Assembly: GCF_000378345.1 (NCBI RefSeq)
Contig: NZ_KB899548.1
Span: 62,001 to 126,000, forward strand
Reading direction: 5' to 3'
Length of the DNA: 64,000 nt
From: Hirschia maritima DSM 19733
GTDB taxonomy: Bacteria > Pseudomonadota > Alphaproteobacteria > Caulobacterales > Hyphomonadaceae
Shown: one piece after another, positions 9,578 to 18,112 of the stretch
How the letters are laid out: each line of letters begins with the position of its first letter
Position numbering within the stretch: position 1 is the first letter of the stretch
The notes under the pieces: model-generated
The model's database searches: none
Seen by the model: only the letters and a program-made list of their open reading frames with translations
What the model was told of the DNA's origin: nothing
Translations under genes and position numbers: made by a program

Positions 9578-10504
9578 TCATGCAGCCATACGTCTCTGGA
9601 TTGCATCAGCAAACGCATTTGAAACGGTTTCTCTAGCGCTTCCAAATTCTCGAGGCAGCACGAGCAATTGTTCGAGTGTTGTTATTCCTGTTGTGATGAT
9701 GAAGCTTGCATTCTTTTGAGCGCTCGGAGAGTGGATGACTATTTCCATGAACGCTTCGAATGAGTTCAAAGTTTTGACAAAGGCTTGATCATTTTCTTGT
9801 ACTGCAATTTGCTTGGCTTTGTTGAGTGCAGCCCTAATTCGCTTGGGGGCACCTTTAGGATCCGAACTCAGCAATTCACACGCCATTCTGAGGCCAGAAA
9901 GCGCAACAGAAAGCGGGGCCTTCTTATCTATTAGTTGTTTTTCCGCATCGCTGATATCTTTTATGTTCGATTGATCGCGGTCTCTGCGGCGCGGGCCATG
10001 ATAGTCAGCAGGGTTTTTGCGACGACGACATGGGCCAATATATACTTTGGAATCCACGAAAGGTCGTGGCGTTTCTATCACCATTTTTAGACGTTTTTCG
10101 ACGTCCGTAGGTGAGCAGGGGCGACGTAAAAATTCATCAATCCCAGCATTTCTACCCTCAAGCACCATTTCCTTAGTAAGCTGAGATGAAGTTGCAATAA
10201 TGGGGATACGACGAATATTGTCATCATGATATCTGCGTACGCGCTTTACAGCATCTACAACATTCATTTCGTCTTCATCGTTCCAATCAATCACCAAGAC
10301 TGTGGACCGTTGATCTTCAATTGTACGAAACAGAGTGTTGTTGCACTTAGCGCCATCCACTTGCAGTGCACCGAGAGTACGCATTATCTCTAACATCAGA
10401 TTACGGTTAAATCTGTTGGAACATGCGATGGTTGCTCTTATATTACGGGGATCATATCGACGTTTTTTGCGTACATCTTCAATATGAATGCTATCGCCGT
10501 ACAT
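9578..10504 (-). CDS. degenerate receiver-domain protein, paralogue of the downstream gene
   Basis: This 308-residue protein has the same architecture as the gene that follows it. It starts with a receiver-like domain (about 22-148), followed by FVDSKVYIGPCRRRK and a helical C-terminal region. The aspartate D73 in VIDWND is kept, but the acidic pocket is replaced by ACSNRF and the conserved lysine is an arginine (FLRRPCS, R128). Phosphorylation chemistry is therefore probably altered and it may be a pseudo-receiver. The ATG has GAGG six bases upstream. A TTAA-N7-TTAA sequence resembling a CtrA site lies about 100 bp upstream. Tandem duplication followed by divergence is inferred. Confidence 0.85.
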   Translation of the reverse strand: MYGDSIHIEDVRKKRRYDPRNIRATIACSNRFNRNLMLEIMRTLGALQVDGAKCNNTLFRTIEDQRSTVLVIDWNDEDEMNVVDAVKRVRRYHDDNIRRIPIIATSSQLTKEMVLEGRNAGIDEFLRRPCSPTDVEKRLKMVIETPRPFVDSKVYIGPCRRRKNPADYHGPRRRDRDQSNIKDISDAEKQLIDKKAPLSVALSGLRMACELLSSDPKGAPKRIRAALNKAKQIAVQENDQAFVKTLNSFEAFMEIVIHSPSAQKNASFIITTGITTLEQLLVLPREFGSARETVSNAFADAIQRRMAA

Positions 10505-10599
10505 AGTCTACCTCAAAATCCCAACTTCCTTAAAACACGAAGCTAGCCGATTAAGGTTTAGAGGAATTGATGTTTGAGATTAAAATCTATCCTTTGCGA

Positions 10600-10614
10600 T
10601 TAAGGATTGATTAA
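10600..10614. promoter_or_regulatory. CtrA-like site TTAA-N7-TTAA
   Basis: TTAAGGATTGATTAA fits the alphaproteobacterial CtrA half-site pair with exact 7-base spacing. It lies about 96-110 bp upstream of the start of the receiver-domain gene pair. In AT-rich DNA such a match can arise by chance, so confidence is low without the rest of the genome. Confidence 0.35.
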
Positions 10615-10617
10615 GTT

Positions 10618-11094
10618 TTATCGACGGAATGGTAGGGTGATAACGCGCCAACAAAACCAAATAGGAAGTATCACTGTAGCGCCAGTTAGTGCAGGCTTCC
10701 AACTTGCTTGAAAAGCCCAAACGATCGCCGATATCCCTTGTTGCCAAACATTGCCTGCTGTTTCGGTTGCATTAAATTGCGGGTTTAATGGATTGAAATT
10801 GGTGAGATGCATGACAACACCAATGAGTGCTGACCAGATAAACAAATTTAGGAATTGACCAATTTTCAAACCGAACAAGCGCGCCCAAACGGATCTGGGC
10901 GGTTTAGGAGGGCGGTCCAGCCCAAGAATAATGCTAGTTAGGCCACGTTTCTTTTTCGCAACGGGGCTGGCCACGTCAGCATTGTCACTCATTTGAGTAT
11001 CAGAAGACGCTAGCGCAGCTTCATTATTGGGAGGTGGTGGCTCATCCTCCCAATTAACGCTGATCTTAGGCAAACGAAATGCAGAAATTTTCAT
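10618..11094 (-). CDS. small membrane protein (possibly DUF6460-like)
   Basis: This 158-residue protein has a cytoplasmic-looking, proline-rich N-terminal half (PPPPNN near 20, RPPKPPRS near 61-68) and two hydrophobic segments near 78-98 and 128-152. The second segment, ILPIWFCWRVITLPF, resembles the end of DUF6460 proteins, but this is from memory and weak. The ATG has GGAG seven bases upstream. It lies 24 bases after the MscS gene and is probably cotranscribed with it. The function is unknown; an accessory role to the channel is only a neighbourhood guess. Confidence 0.72.
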   Translation of the reverse strand: MKISAFRLPKISVNWEDEPPPPNNEAALASSDTQMSDNADVASPVAKKKRGLTSIILGLDRPPKPPRSVWARLFGLKIGQFLNLFIWSALIGVVMHLTNFNPLNPQFNATETAGNVWQQGISAIVWAFQASWKPALTGATVILPIWFCWRVITLPFRR

Positions 11095-11118
11095 TTAAAC
11101 ACTCCGATTGCTGAAATC

Positions 11119-11973
11119 CTATTTGGTGACTTTCTGTTCGATAGTCGTGTGAGGGTATGGAATTGAAATACCATTCGCGTCGAAAGCTTCTTTTACCTTT
11201 TTGGTGATGTCAAATTTCACATCCCAATAGTCGTCAGCCATCACCCAACTTCGTGAAGCAATGTCGACTGAGCTATCTCCAAGGTTAACTACTTTTACGA
11301 ATGGCTCAGCTGGTTCAGACAAAATGCGCTGATCAGCTTCGATGACTGCATTAATAAGCGCAATGGCTTTATCCATATCATCAGAGTAATCAATCCCGAA
11401 CGTCACATCCACGCGGCGTTCAGTATAACCAGAATAGTTTGTGATAGCACCGTCAATTGCTTGGGCATTGGGGACCATAATTTTTACATTGTCGGGTGTG
11501 GCAAGAACAGTTTGGAAGAGATTGATGTCTTTCACGGTTCCAGACACGCTTGCTGTTGTGATGTAATCTCCCAATTTATATGGGCGAAAAATCATAATCA
11601 TCACACCGGATGCGATGTTTCCTAGCGCGCCTTGCAGAGACAGGCCGATTGCTAATGTAAGAGCACCTAAAATGGCAACAAGAGAGGTTGCTTGGACGCC
11701 AAAGACCTGTAGGGCAGCAATGAACACTGCTGCAGTAATTCCCCATCTTACAAGAGAGGCAAAGAAATTACCTAGGGTGTCGTCTATATTGGCACTTTTA
11801 TTGACCCATTTGCGAACGAGTTTTGATAGCCAGCCAGAAACACTTAGTCCTATGATCAATACGACGAGAGCACCAAGAACTTTAAAACCAAAGGCTAAAA
11901 TCGGGTCTTGGTAGGAAGTCCAAATCTCTTGAAAATCAATATTCGATATTTTGTTTAACAGGTCCGCTAACAT
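11119..11973 (-). CDS. mscS: small-conductance mechanosensitive channel, MscS family
   Basis: This is an inner-membrane channel that releases solutes on hypo-osmotic shock. With the ATG at 11973 it is 284 residues, matching E. coli MscS. The three N-terminal membrane segments are visible, the third being the glycine/alanine-rich pore helix (ALTLAIGLSLQGALGNIASG). The beta domain follows (FRPYKLGDYI), then the alpha/beta C-terminal domain. This start is preferred over an upstream TTG because a GGTGA Shine-Dalgarno lies six bases before it. It is followed closely by the small membrane protein gene. Confidence 0.93.
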   Translation of the reverse strand: MLADLLNKISNIDFQEIWTSYQDPILAFGFKVLGALVVLIIGLSVSGWLSKLVRKWVNKSANIDDTLGNFFASLVRWGITAAVFIAALQVFGVQATSLVAILGALTLAIGLSLQGALGNIASGVMIMIFRPYKLGDYITTASVSGTVKDINLFQTVLATPDNVKIMVPNAQAIDGAITNYSGYTERRVDVTFGIDYSDDMDKAIALINAVIEADQRILSEPAEPFVKVVNLGDSSVDIASRSWVMADDYWDVKFDITKKVKEAFDANGISIPYPHTTIEQKVTK

Positions 11974-12068
11974 GAATTCACCACTAATTAGAATCGTTGG
12001 CGACACACTAGCAGAAACCAAGAGTGTTTGCGCGGTAATTTTGGTTGTGATTTACGCGATTAACACAC

Positions 12069-13229
12069 TTAGAAAACGTCTGTTTGTTTTGAGCACAATG
12101 TCGGAGAAGAAGCACATGCCGCAATCACATTATTGATCCAGCTGGAATAGCCTTGCAGGTTTGTGTAGCGCGCAACATAATCACCAGAGCATGCTTGATC
12201 GGATGATTTTTCAACACCTGAGAGTACCCCCCATAAAACGGGTTGTCCTTGGGAGCCTTCAACAAAAAGAGGGCCACCTGAATCGCCAACACATGGACCA
12301 GCTCCGTTGATGGAGCCAACCTTGATGAGTGCTGGGCCAATTGATTTTACTTCAACGTTTGTGCCCAGCAATGTCGTTGATAGATTACCTCCGGGCGAAG
12401 TCATGCCCCATCCGGCCATTTTCGCAAAACGCGTTGTTGTAGGGCTCATAGTATCATCCGCAGCCAACACCGTGGCTACTGGTATATCCGTTAAACTAGA
12501 GGCTGTTTCCTCAGAAACTTTTACGAGGGCAATATCATTTGCCAATCCACCTTCTTGTCCTGCATACGCTGCGTGGCAAGCAGACCATTCAGCTTCAACC
12601 TCACGAACAACAGGACCATCAAGTTTTTCGTGACCAACTTTCAAAACAGTCACATCATAATTTTCATCTAAACAGTGTGCAGCTGTAACAAACCAGTTGT
12701 TTGAAATACGGGTTGCACCACAGTGACCACTTGAGAAAGATGTATCTGAAATAGCTTTGCGCGGCTCTAGCTTTGCTATTCCTGGGAAATCTGCTCGCAA
12801 GACTGATAGCGCAAGTGCTCCACCTACAGACCCAACAACAGAGGGCTGAACAACACTGCTGGAAAGAGCTGAATTAATTGGAGTAGACGGCTCCTGAGCA
12901 TTTGCAATTTGTGCAATTGTTTGCGTGTCAGTGCTTACGGCTGCACATGCTGTTGCATTGATTGCGGCAAGGTCTGTGTAAACAATCGAATTTTCTAAGT
13001 CTGTTCCTGCTGGCGGAAGAGCGTTCTCATCAGTTTCAGAAATTTCCTCATAGTCATCGTCTAAAGGAGGAGGTGGAGGCTGATCGGGCGGCGGCGGAGG
13101 TGTTCCTTCAGGCATCAGAAGGGCGTCGCAGCCGACCAATGATAAACTTGCCAATCCGGCAAACAGAATATTTCTGATAGTCATGTGCATTAATCGACAG
13201 CTGACAATTTGGAATTCAATTATTGCCAT
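12069..13229 (-). CDS. trypsin-like serine protease (S1 family), putative lipoprotein
   Basis: This is a secreted chymotrypsin-fold protease with a complete triad: His in VTAAHC, Asp in NDIALVKV and Ser in GDSGGPLF. A lipobox (LSLVGC) is followed by a proline-rich linker (PPPPPDQPPPPP), which suggests anchoring to a membrane with the catalytic domain held off the surface. The start is uncertain. The ATG at 13229 has an excellent GAGG seven bases upstream but gives a 34-residue signal peptide. ATGs at 13190 or 13184 give a more normal lipoprotein signal of about 20 residues but lack a Shine-Dalgarno. Substrate and physiological role are unknown. Confidence 0.88.
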   Translation of the reverse strand: MAIIEFQIVSCRLMHMTIRNILFAGLASLSLVGCDALLMPEGTPPPPPDQPPPPPLDDDYEEISETDENALPPAGTDLENSIVYTDLAAINATACAAVSTDTQTIAQIANAQEPSTPINSALSSSVVQPSVVGSVGGALALSVLRADFPGIAKLEPRKAISDTSFSSGHCGATRISNNWFVTAAHCLDENYDVTVLKVGHEKLDGPVVREVEAEWSACHAAYAGQEGGLANDIALVKVSEETASSLTDIPVATVLAADDTMSPTTTRFAKMAGWGMTSPGGNLSTTLLGTNVEVKSIGPALIKVGSINGAGPCVGDSGGPLFVEGSQGQPVLWGVLSGVEKSSDQACSGDYVARYTNLQGYSSWINNVIAACASSPTLCSKQTDVF

Positions 13230-13396
13230 GCCGCCGCCTCTAGAGCGAGAAACATAAAATCCTAGCGTGCTTTCTAGCCAATTTTTGTGAGAAGCCCAAC
13301 AAGATTCAGCGGTTAGGAGAATTGGTTGAGCAATTCGCACAAAAAAGGCGCATGAAAATTCATACACCTTTTAATGAAAATGATCTGTCAGTGAGT

Positions 13397-14239
13397 TTAT
13401 GGAGTTTCTAAAACATAGCGGCGGTATAGCGGTTGTGTCGGCCGTGCATTGTCGCCAAATAGCGCTCGGAATGCCGCAATTTGAGTTTTTGATACGCTCA
13501 TAGGAGTTTGCAAAACAGTCCAGTCCACAATCTCGGTACAAGGAGGTGTCGTTAAAGATCCTTGGTATCTGTAAGATGCACGGTTTGTAGGCAATAACTT
13601 CTTCATATCAAGATTAAAAGCGACAGAGGCGCTACCGGGTTGTGAGGGGGCTGACCACCAGATTGGGTCTAGGTGTTCATTGTTAGAGCCTTCAGCAAAC
13701 ATAACACCGACAACTGCCAATGTGCCGTCTGCAGCTTTGTGCACAAAATGTGCTTCCATCGGGAAATGTCGACCGTGAATTGTGTGTTCTGACGGTGTGT
13801 GGAAATGGAATTGGACAAGCTTATATGGCTTTCCGTCCAGAACCATGCCTCCAGCCTTCTCGACGTTTAACTGAAGAGTGTGGCCATTATTGACAACATC
13901 ACCATTGGTGATTGGTTTCCAGTCGATTTGAGGTGCTGAAGCAAAAGCTGGTGTGGTTCTATTAAAATCAATAGGCGATTGTTGAGAGCCTACTTTGCAC
14001 GCTGCATTTGCTGGATCTTTATCGCCCCAATATTGCGGGCCTCTTGGGCCAGAGTAAGCCCAGTGCGTGCTTTTGTGTTTTTTGTTGTACTGGTCCGAAT
14101 TTCGATCTTTGTCGTGATGCTCTTTTTTATCGTATGCTTCTTTGTGCCCTGAATTGTTTTTAGGTGGAGCAAGTGCATGCGCGGACAGTCCCAGCACTGA
14201 AGCGGCAAAAATTGCAGAAGCTAATAGACGAATGCGCAT
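13397..14239 (-). CDS. alpha-type carbonic anhydrase, periplasmic
   Basis: This is a zinc enzyme interconverting CO2 and bicarbonate. The three zinc histidines are in QFHFHTPSEH (H145, H147) and MEAHFVH (H164), and the family signature HWAYSG and QSPIDF are present. A signal peptide ending near SAHALA sends it to the periplasm. Between the signal and the catalytic domain there is a roughly 30-residue linker very rich in Lys, His and Asp. The ATG at 14239 is chosen because TTGAGG stands nine bases before it. It is a single-gene unit with no obvious partner. Confidence 0.94.
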   Translation of the reverse strand: MRIRLLASAIFAASVLGLSAHALAPPKNNSGHKEAYDKKEHHDKDRNSDQYNKKHKSTHWAYSGPRGPQYWGDKDPANAACKVGSQQSPIDFNRTTPAFASAPQIDWKPITNGDVVNNGHTLQLNVEKAGGMVLDGKPYKLVQFHFHTPSEHTIHGRHFPMEAHFVHKAADGTLAVVGVMFAEGSNNEHLDPIWWSAPSQPGSASVAFNLDMKKLLPTNRASYRYQGSLTTPPCTEIVDWTVLQTPMSVSKTQIAAFRALFGDNARPTQPLYRRYVLETP

Positions 14240-14367
14240 GGACATTATCCTCAAGGTTTATCGAAAGGATAGAGCGTTGGTTAAACAGCTCTGTCTTTCA
14301 GTTAAGGATAATGTCCAACTATTTGTTTGCTGAATCGTTTACAGCCCGCAGCTTCCTTCAAATCAGG

Positions 14368-15078
14368 CTAGTTAATCTGGATGCTTGTGAAGGATTGAAC
14401 GGTACTTTGATTGAAGGATTGCCCCATAGCTTTTCCTGCAACTCTGACAGTTACATCAGATAGGACAGGGCGACCAAATTCATGCGAAGTACAACTACCT
14501 TCCATTGTGAATTCGTTGATCTTGGCGATTACAGCTGGCTTAAAAGGTTTCTGAAGATCATACTGAAATTTCGAAACTTCTTTTCTAGCTTTATCAACTG
14601 TAATTGTGACAACGCTGCGTTCGAGCATTTTACGTTCCACTTTATCTTCAGCAGATTCCGGATTTGCCGGGAATGTATAAATCGCTTCTTTGTCGTTTTC
14701 TGAAACTAAGGTGACAGGTCCACCGACATTATCCTTGTGGTCATCGCACCAGATATCTCCATCAATGTCGGCTTGTAGATCTTCTAGCAGTTCTTTTTTG
14801 TCTGACTCGTCAATTCCTGCTGGGTATTCATTGACTGTAACTGACGGCTTTGCTTCGGCAGGGATATCAATTTTGTATTTGAGAACATGTTGTTCCTCTC
14901 CATCTGCCTGAGTTGCCTGAACATCATAACTCATCGAAGTTAATTGAGACGTTTCATTGGGAATAGCTGCTTCCCGAAACAATTCGGGCCATGAAGGGTC
15001 AGCAAGCGCTGTTGTGGGAATTAGACATGCGGCTGAAACAGCGGAAAGCAATATGAGATTTGCGCGTTTGGCTGACAT
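14368..15078 (-). CDS. hypothetical secreted protein
   Basis: The 236-residue product has a clear signal peptide (hydrophobic up to TTALADPS, cleavage near residue 26) and an acidic mature region with no family I recognise. Two cysteines (in DIWCDDH and EGSCTSHE) could form a disulfide in the periplasm. The ATG has GAGG six bases upstream. It is probably monocistronic; the carbonic anhydrase gene begins about 130 bp downstream on the same strand. The function is unknown. Confidence 0.78.
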   Translation of the reverse strand: MSAKRANLILLSAVSAACLIPTTALADPSWPELFREAAIPNETSQLTSMSYDVQATQADGEEQHVLKYKIDIPAEAKPSVTVNEYPAGIDESDKKELLEDLQADIDGDIWCDDHKDNVGGPVTLVSENDKEAIYTFPANPESAEDKVERKMLERSVVTITVDKARKEVSKFQYDLQKPFKPAVIAKINEFTMEGSCTSHEFGRPVLSDVTVRVAGKAMGQSFNQSTVQSFTSIQIN

Positions 15079-15350
15079 AAAAGACCTCGAAATTGTATAA
15101 TATTATTAGACCGCACGGTAATATAAGCGGAGAGATTGTTTTTTTCGTTTATCGATAAATATCTTCCAAATTCAGACAAAAATAAGGCGGGAATTGAGGC
15201 TTCTTGTGAAATAAACTCTTTAAAGCGATAAAGCACGCATTAATAAGTGAACTAGTTTCCTGACTTCTAAGTATCGCTGCATTGCCTTTTTCTGCTTGAG
15301 AAAATAACGTCCCGCCGAATGATAAAAATGATGTTTAAGTAAGGCAAGTT

Positions 15351-16292
15351 ATGGAAAAGTTTGAGTTTGATTCCGGCATTGATGGTCCAGCGTTAGTTGT
15401 GACTGGGGCAGTGCATGGAGATGAACGTGCCGGACCAGACTCCATAGGAAGCTTTTTGGAAAATTGGGATCGAATATTGAAAAAAGGACGGGTCACTTTT
15501 GTTCCTGTCGTAAATGAAGCCGCGCGTGCTCAAAATACGCGCTTTGTCGATGTTGATCTTAATCGTTGCATGGGAGCCGAAGAGTTAGGCGAATTAAGTG
15601 AGCATAAGATTGTGCCAGAGGTTAGAGCTTTGCTTGAAGCGCATGATGTATTGCTTGACCTTCATAGCTTCAGAAAGGGTGATGGTGCGTTTGCTCTTTT
15701 GGGGCCAAAAGATAATTCAGGCGGTTTGGAGCCGTTCTCTCATGAAATTGCTGAGACAGCCTTTGGTGCCTCAGTTGGTATTAAGCGCGTGCTGCATGGC
15801 TGGCTTGGTTCATACAATTGTGCGCTTTCGGCTTTCAATGCATCAAATGGTAAAACGGATGACCCTTTCCCTGCGCTGGAAAAAAGCGTTGGCATGACGG
15901 AGTACATGCGTAATGCGGGAGGTTATGCATGCACCGTCGAGTGTGGGCAGCATGAAGCGGAAGATTGCATTTCGAATGGAGTTAGTGCGATCGAGGGAGC
16001 GCTTGTCGGGCTTGGAATGATCGAAGGAGAGATTCCAAAAGTTGAAGGTGGGTTTGATTGTTATGAGCTTTATCAAGTGATCATAAAATCCCATGAGGAT
16101 GATGGTCTTATCAATGATACAATTGAGAACTTTGATGTGCTGCCAAAAGGGGAACCTATCTTGAAGGTTGGTGGAAAGGATTTTTCACTAGATCAAGATG
16201 GAGTGATTGCTATGTTTCCTAAAGCTTCGCCTCAAATCGGTGAGTCCATAATTACATTGGCTCGACCGTCAAAGCGATTGGATAACGTCTAA
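15351..16292 (+). CDS. succinylglutamate desuccinylase/aspartoacylase family protein
   Basis: This is a zinc-dependent amidohydrolase-type enzyme related to AstE/AspA (M14 fold). The zinc ligands are in GAVHGDERAG (H22, E25) and LLDLHSF (H105), the substrate-binding DLNR lies at 69-72, and a probable catalytic glutamate is in CTVECGQHE. It is cytoplasmic, with 313 residues typical of the family. The exact substrate (N-acyl aspartate, succinylglutamate or another) cannot be told; no arginine succinyltransferase genes are nearby. Its last four bases overlap the end of the convergent TIGR02186 gene. Confidence 0.87.
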   Translation: MEKFEFDSGIDGPALVVTGAVHGDERAGPDSIGSFLENWDRILKKGRVTFVPVVNEAARAQNTRFVDVDLNRCMGAEELGELSEHKIVPEVRALLEAHDVLLDLHSFRKGDGAFALLGPKDNSGGLEPFSHEIAETAFGASVGIKRVLHGWLGSYNCALSAFNASNGKTDDPFPALEKSVGMTEYMRNAGGYACTVECGQHEAEDCISNGVSAIEGALVGLGMIEGEIPKVEGGFDCYELYQVIIKSHEDDGLINDTIENFDVLPKGEPILKVGGKDFSLDQDGVIAMFPKASPQIGESIITLARPSKRLDNV

Positions 16293-17044
16293 CGGCGACC
16301 ACCAAATACCGCAGCCCCAATACCCACACAGCAACCTAGAAGCACCGCTAGTAAACCATATAGAATAGGGTGGTTGCGAGACATGTTGAAGAGTGTGTAT
16401 TCCATCCCTTCTCGTCTCAATTCTAGTGGAGTTTCAGCTTCTGCCAGGAGAACACCTTCTTTAAATAGGAATATCCGGACGTCATATTCGCCGGGTGGGG
16501 CGGCGGCGGGAAGATCAATATCGGCGCGGATTAGGCCACCATCTAAACGTTCCAAACCGGATTCATGTGTATGGAATAATCCATCCTGTGCTTTGAGTTC
16601 AGCAAAAGCCTGTCGCCATAAATCCAGCTTGGGGTCATTGATGTTTTCTGGTCGGGGCATTGCACTATAGCGGGGGTTGATACCTGCTAGAATTAATGCT
16701 TCTGCGGACCCAATTTCATCCAGTGATTTTTCTGCAGCCACAGCAAGTACTGCAGGTGCAGAGATAAACTCAAAGCGTTCTTTTTCTTTCTTTACGGTAC
16801 GAGTTACCGCATAGGGGCGGTGCGGACCAACCAATGCCACCGCAAACCCAATATCAGGGTTTTCCCATTGATCTGAAACTGCAAAGAGCGTGATACGGGT
16901 TCCTGAAAAATCAACGTCAACTTCGATTTCAGCTTCTGCTAATGCTGCGGATAAATGCGGGCGCTCAGATGGAGGAGAGGGACTTTGGGTGTATCCGTTC
17001 AAGCTCATGAGGGATATTAAAATAAAGAGAGTGAAGGCACGCAT
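16289..17044 (-). CDS. TIGR02186 family membrane-anchored protein
   Basis: This 251-residue protein has an N-terminal signal, a periplasmic beta-rich region and a C-terminal membrane helix (GLLAVLLGCCVGIGAAVFG) ending in RR. It matches my memory of the TIGR02186 family, which is found beside TSUP sulfite-exporter-like genes, as here. It may be an accessory subunit of that transporter. Its ATG overlaps the stop of the TSUP gene in a TAATG arrangement, so translation is probably coupled. Its stop codon overlaps the convergent aspartoacylase-like gene by four bases. Confidence 0.85.
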   Translation of the reverse strand: MRAFTLFILISLMSLNGYTQSPSPPSERPHLSAALAEAEIEVDVDFSGTRITLFAVSDQWENPDIGFAVALVGPHRPYAVTRTVKKEKERFEFISAPAVLAVAAEKSLDEIGSAEALILAGINPRYSAMPRPENINDPKLDLWRQAFAELKAQDGLFHTHESGLERLDGGLIRADIDLPAAAPPGEYDVRIFLFKEGVLLAEAETPLELRREGMEYTLFNMSRNHPILYGLLAVLLGCCVGIGAAVFGGRR

Positions 17045-17964
17045 TATTTCAGTGCCTCCAGTGCAAATTCGGCGCTTGTTCCGAATATCAGATCATACGC
17101 AAGTTTACCGCCCATCGCGAGCACCACAAGCGCAAGAAGGAAACGCAATTGAGCTGCGTTAAGGTATTGCCCTGTTGCGGCTCCAAGCTTTGCGCCGATA
17201 ACGCCGCCAGACATCAGAACAGCCGCTAGCACTAAATCAACCGTTTGGTTTACAGCTGCTTGGAGGAAGGTCACAAATGCTGTCAGGAAGATGATTTGGA
17301 AAAGCGATGTCCCAATCATGACGCGGGTAGGTACGCCCAATAAATACACCATGGCGGGCGCAAGGATAAACCCTCCACCAACGCCCAATACTGCAGCAAG
17401 AAATCCAACTACAAAACCGATGATAATCGGGGGAAGCATGCTGATATACAGGCCAGACCGCGGAAAACGTCTTTTGAAAGGCATAACACGCGTCCAAGCA
17501 CGCATTGCACTGCGGCGTTTGGGGTCTTTATTGCCATCACCATTTTTACCAAGTGCAGGGCCTATGCTTTCCCAGAACATAAGTCCGCCAACAATGCCGA
17601 GAAACACAACATATGAAATAGCGATAAATTCATCGATATTTCCAGCTGCGCGTAACAGCTTGAATACCCAGACACCTAGAGCTGAGCCAGCAAGTCCGCC
17701 ACCCATCATGAAGTATCCCAAGCGCATATCAACTGCACGGTTTTTCCAATGAGAGGATGCGCCGGCGATTGAGGTGGCCAGAACCTGGTTGGCTTGAGTG
17801 GACACTGCAATAGCAGCAGGTACGCCTGCAAACATCAATAATGGAGTAAGCAAGAAGCCGCCACCAACTCCAAAGAGACCTGATACAAACCCGACACCCG
17901 TTCCAATGGCGATGATCACAAAGGGATCAACGGCTAATTCTGCAATGGGCAGGTGTATCTGCAT
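17044..17964 (-). CDS. TSUP family transporter (TauE/SafE, sulfite exporter-like)
   Basis: This is an inner-membrane permease of the TSUP family, 306 residues with about eight membrane segments. The two repeated family motifs are visible near the N-terminus (GLFGVGGGFLLTPLL) and the middle (VLGVGGGFILAPAM). Members export sulfite, sulfoacetate or other organosulfur anions; the substrate here is not known. The ATG has GGAGG four to five bases upstream. It is coupled to the TIGR02186 gene by a one-base overlap, so the pair is likely a single functional unit. Confidence 0.92.
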   Translation of the reverse strand: MQIHLPIAELAVDPFVIIAIGTGVGFVSGLFGVGGGFLLTPLLMFAGVPAAIAVSTQANQVLATSIAGASSHWKNRAVDMRLGYFMMGGGLAGSALGVWVFKLLRAAGNIDEFIAISYVVFLGIVGGLMFWESIGPALGKNGDGNKDPKRRSAMRAWTRVMPFKRRFPRSGLYISMLPPIIIGFVVGFLAAVLGVGGGFILAPAMVYLLGVPTRVMIGTSLFQIIFLTAFVTFLQAAVNQTVDLVLAAVLMSGGVIGAKLGAATGQYLNAAQLRFLLALVVLAMGGKLAYDLIFGTSAEFALEALK

Positions 17965-18112
17965 TGGTCCTCCGATAAGGAGCGTTACATAAAAACTTCT
18001 ATTCTATGGATAGAACTTGCAGCTCCGAATGAAAACCCCATGGGAGGCAAGCTTCCATCCAATAATGGAAATATTTGTACTTGGTTTCCAATTAACGACT
18101 GGAATTTTGCCG

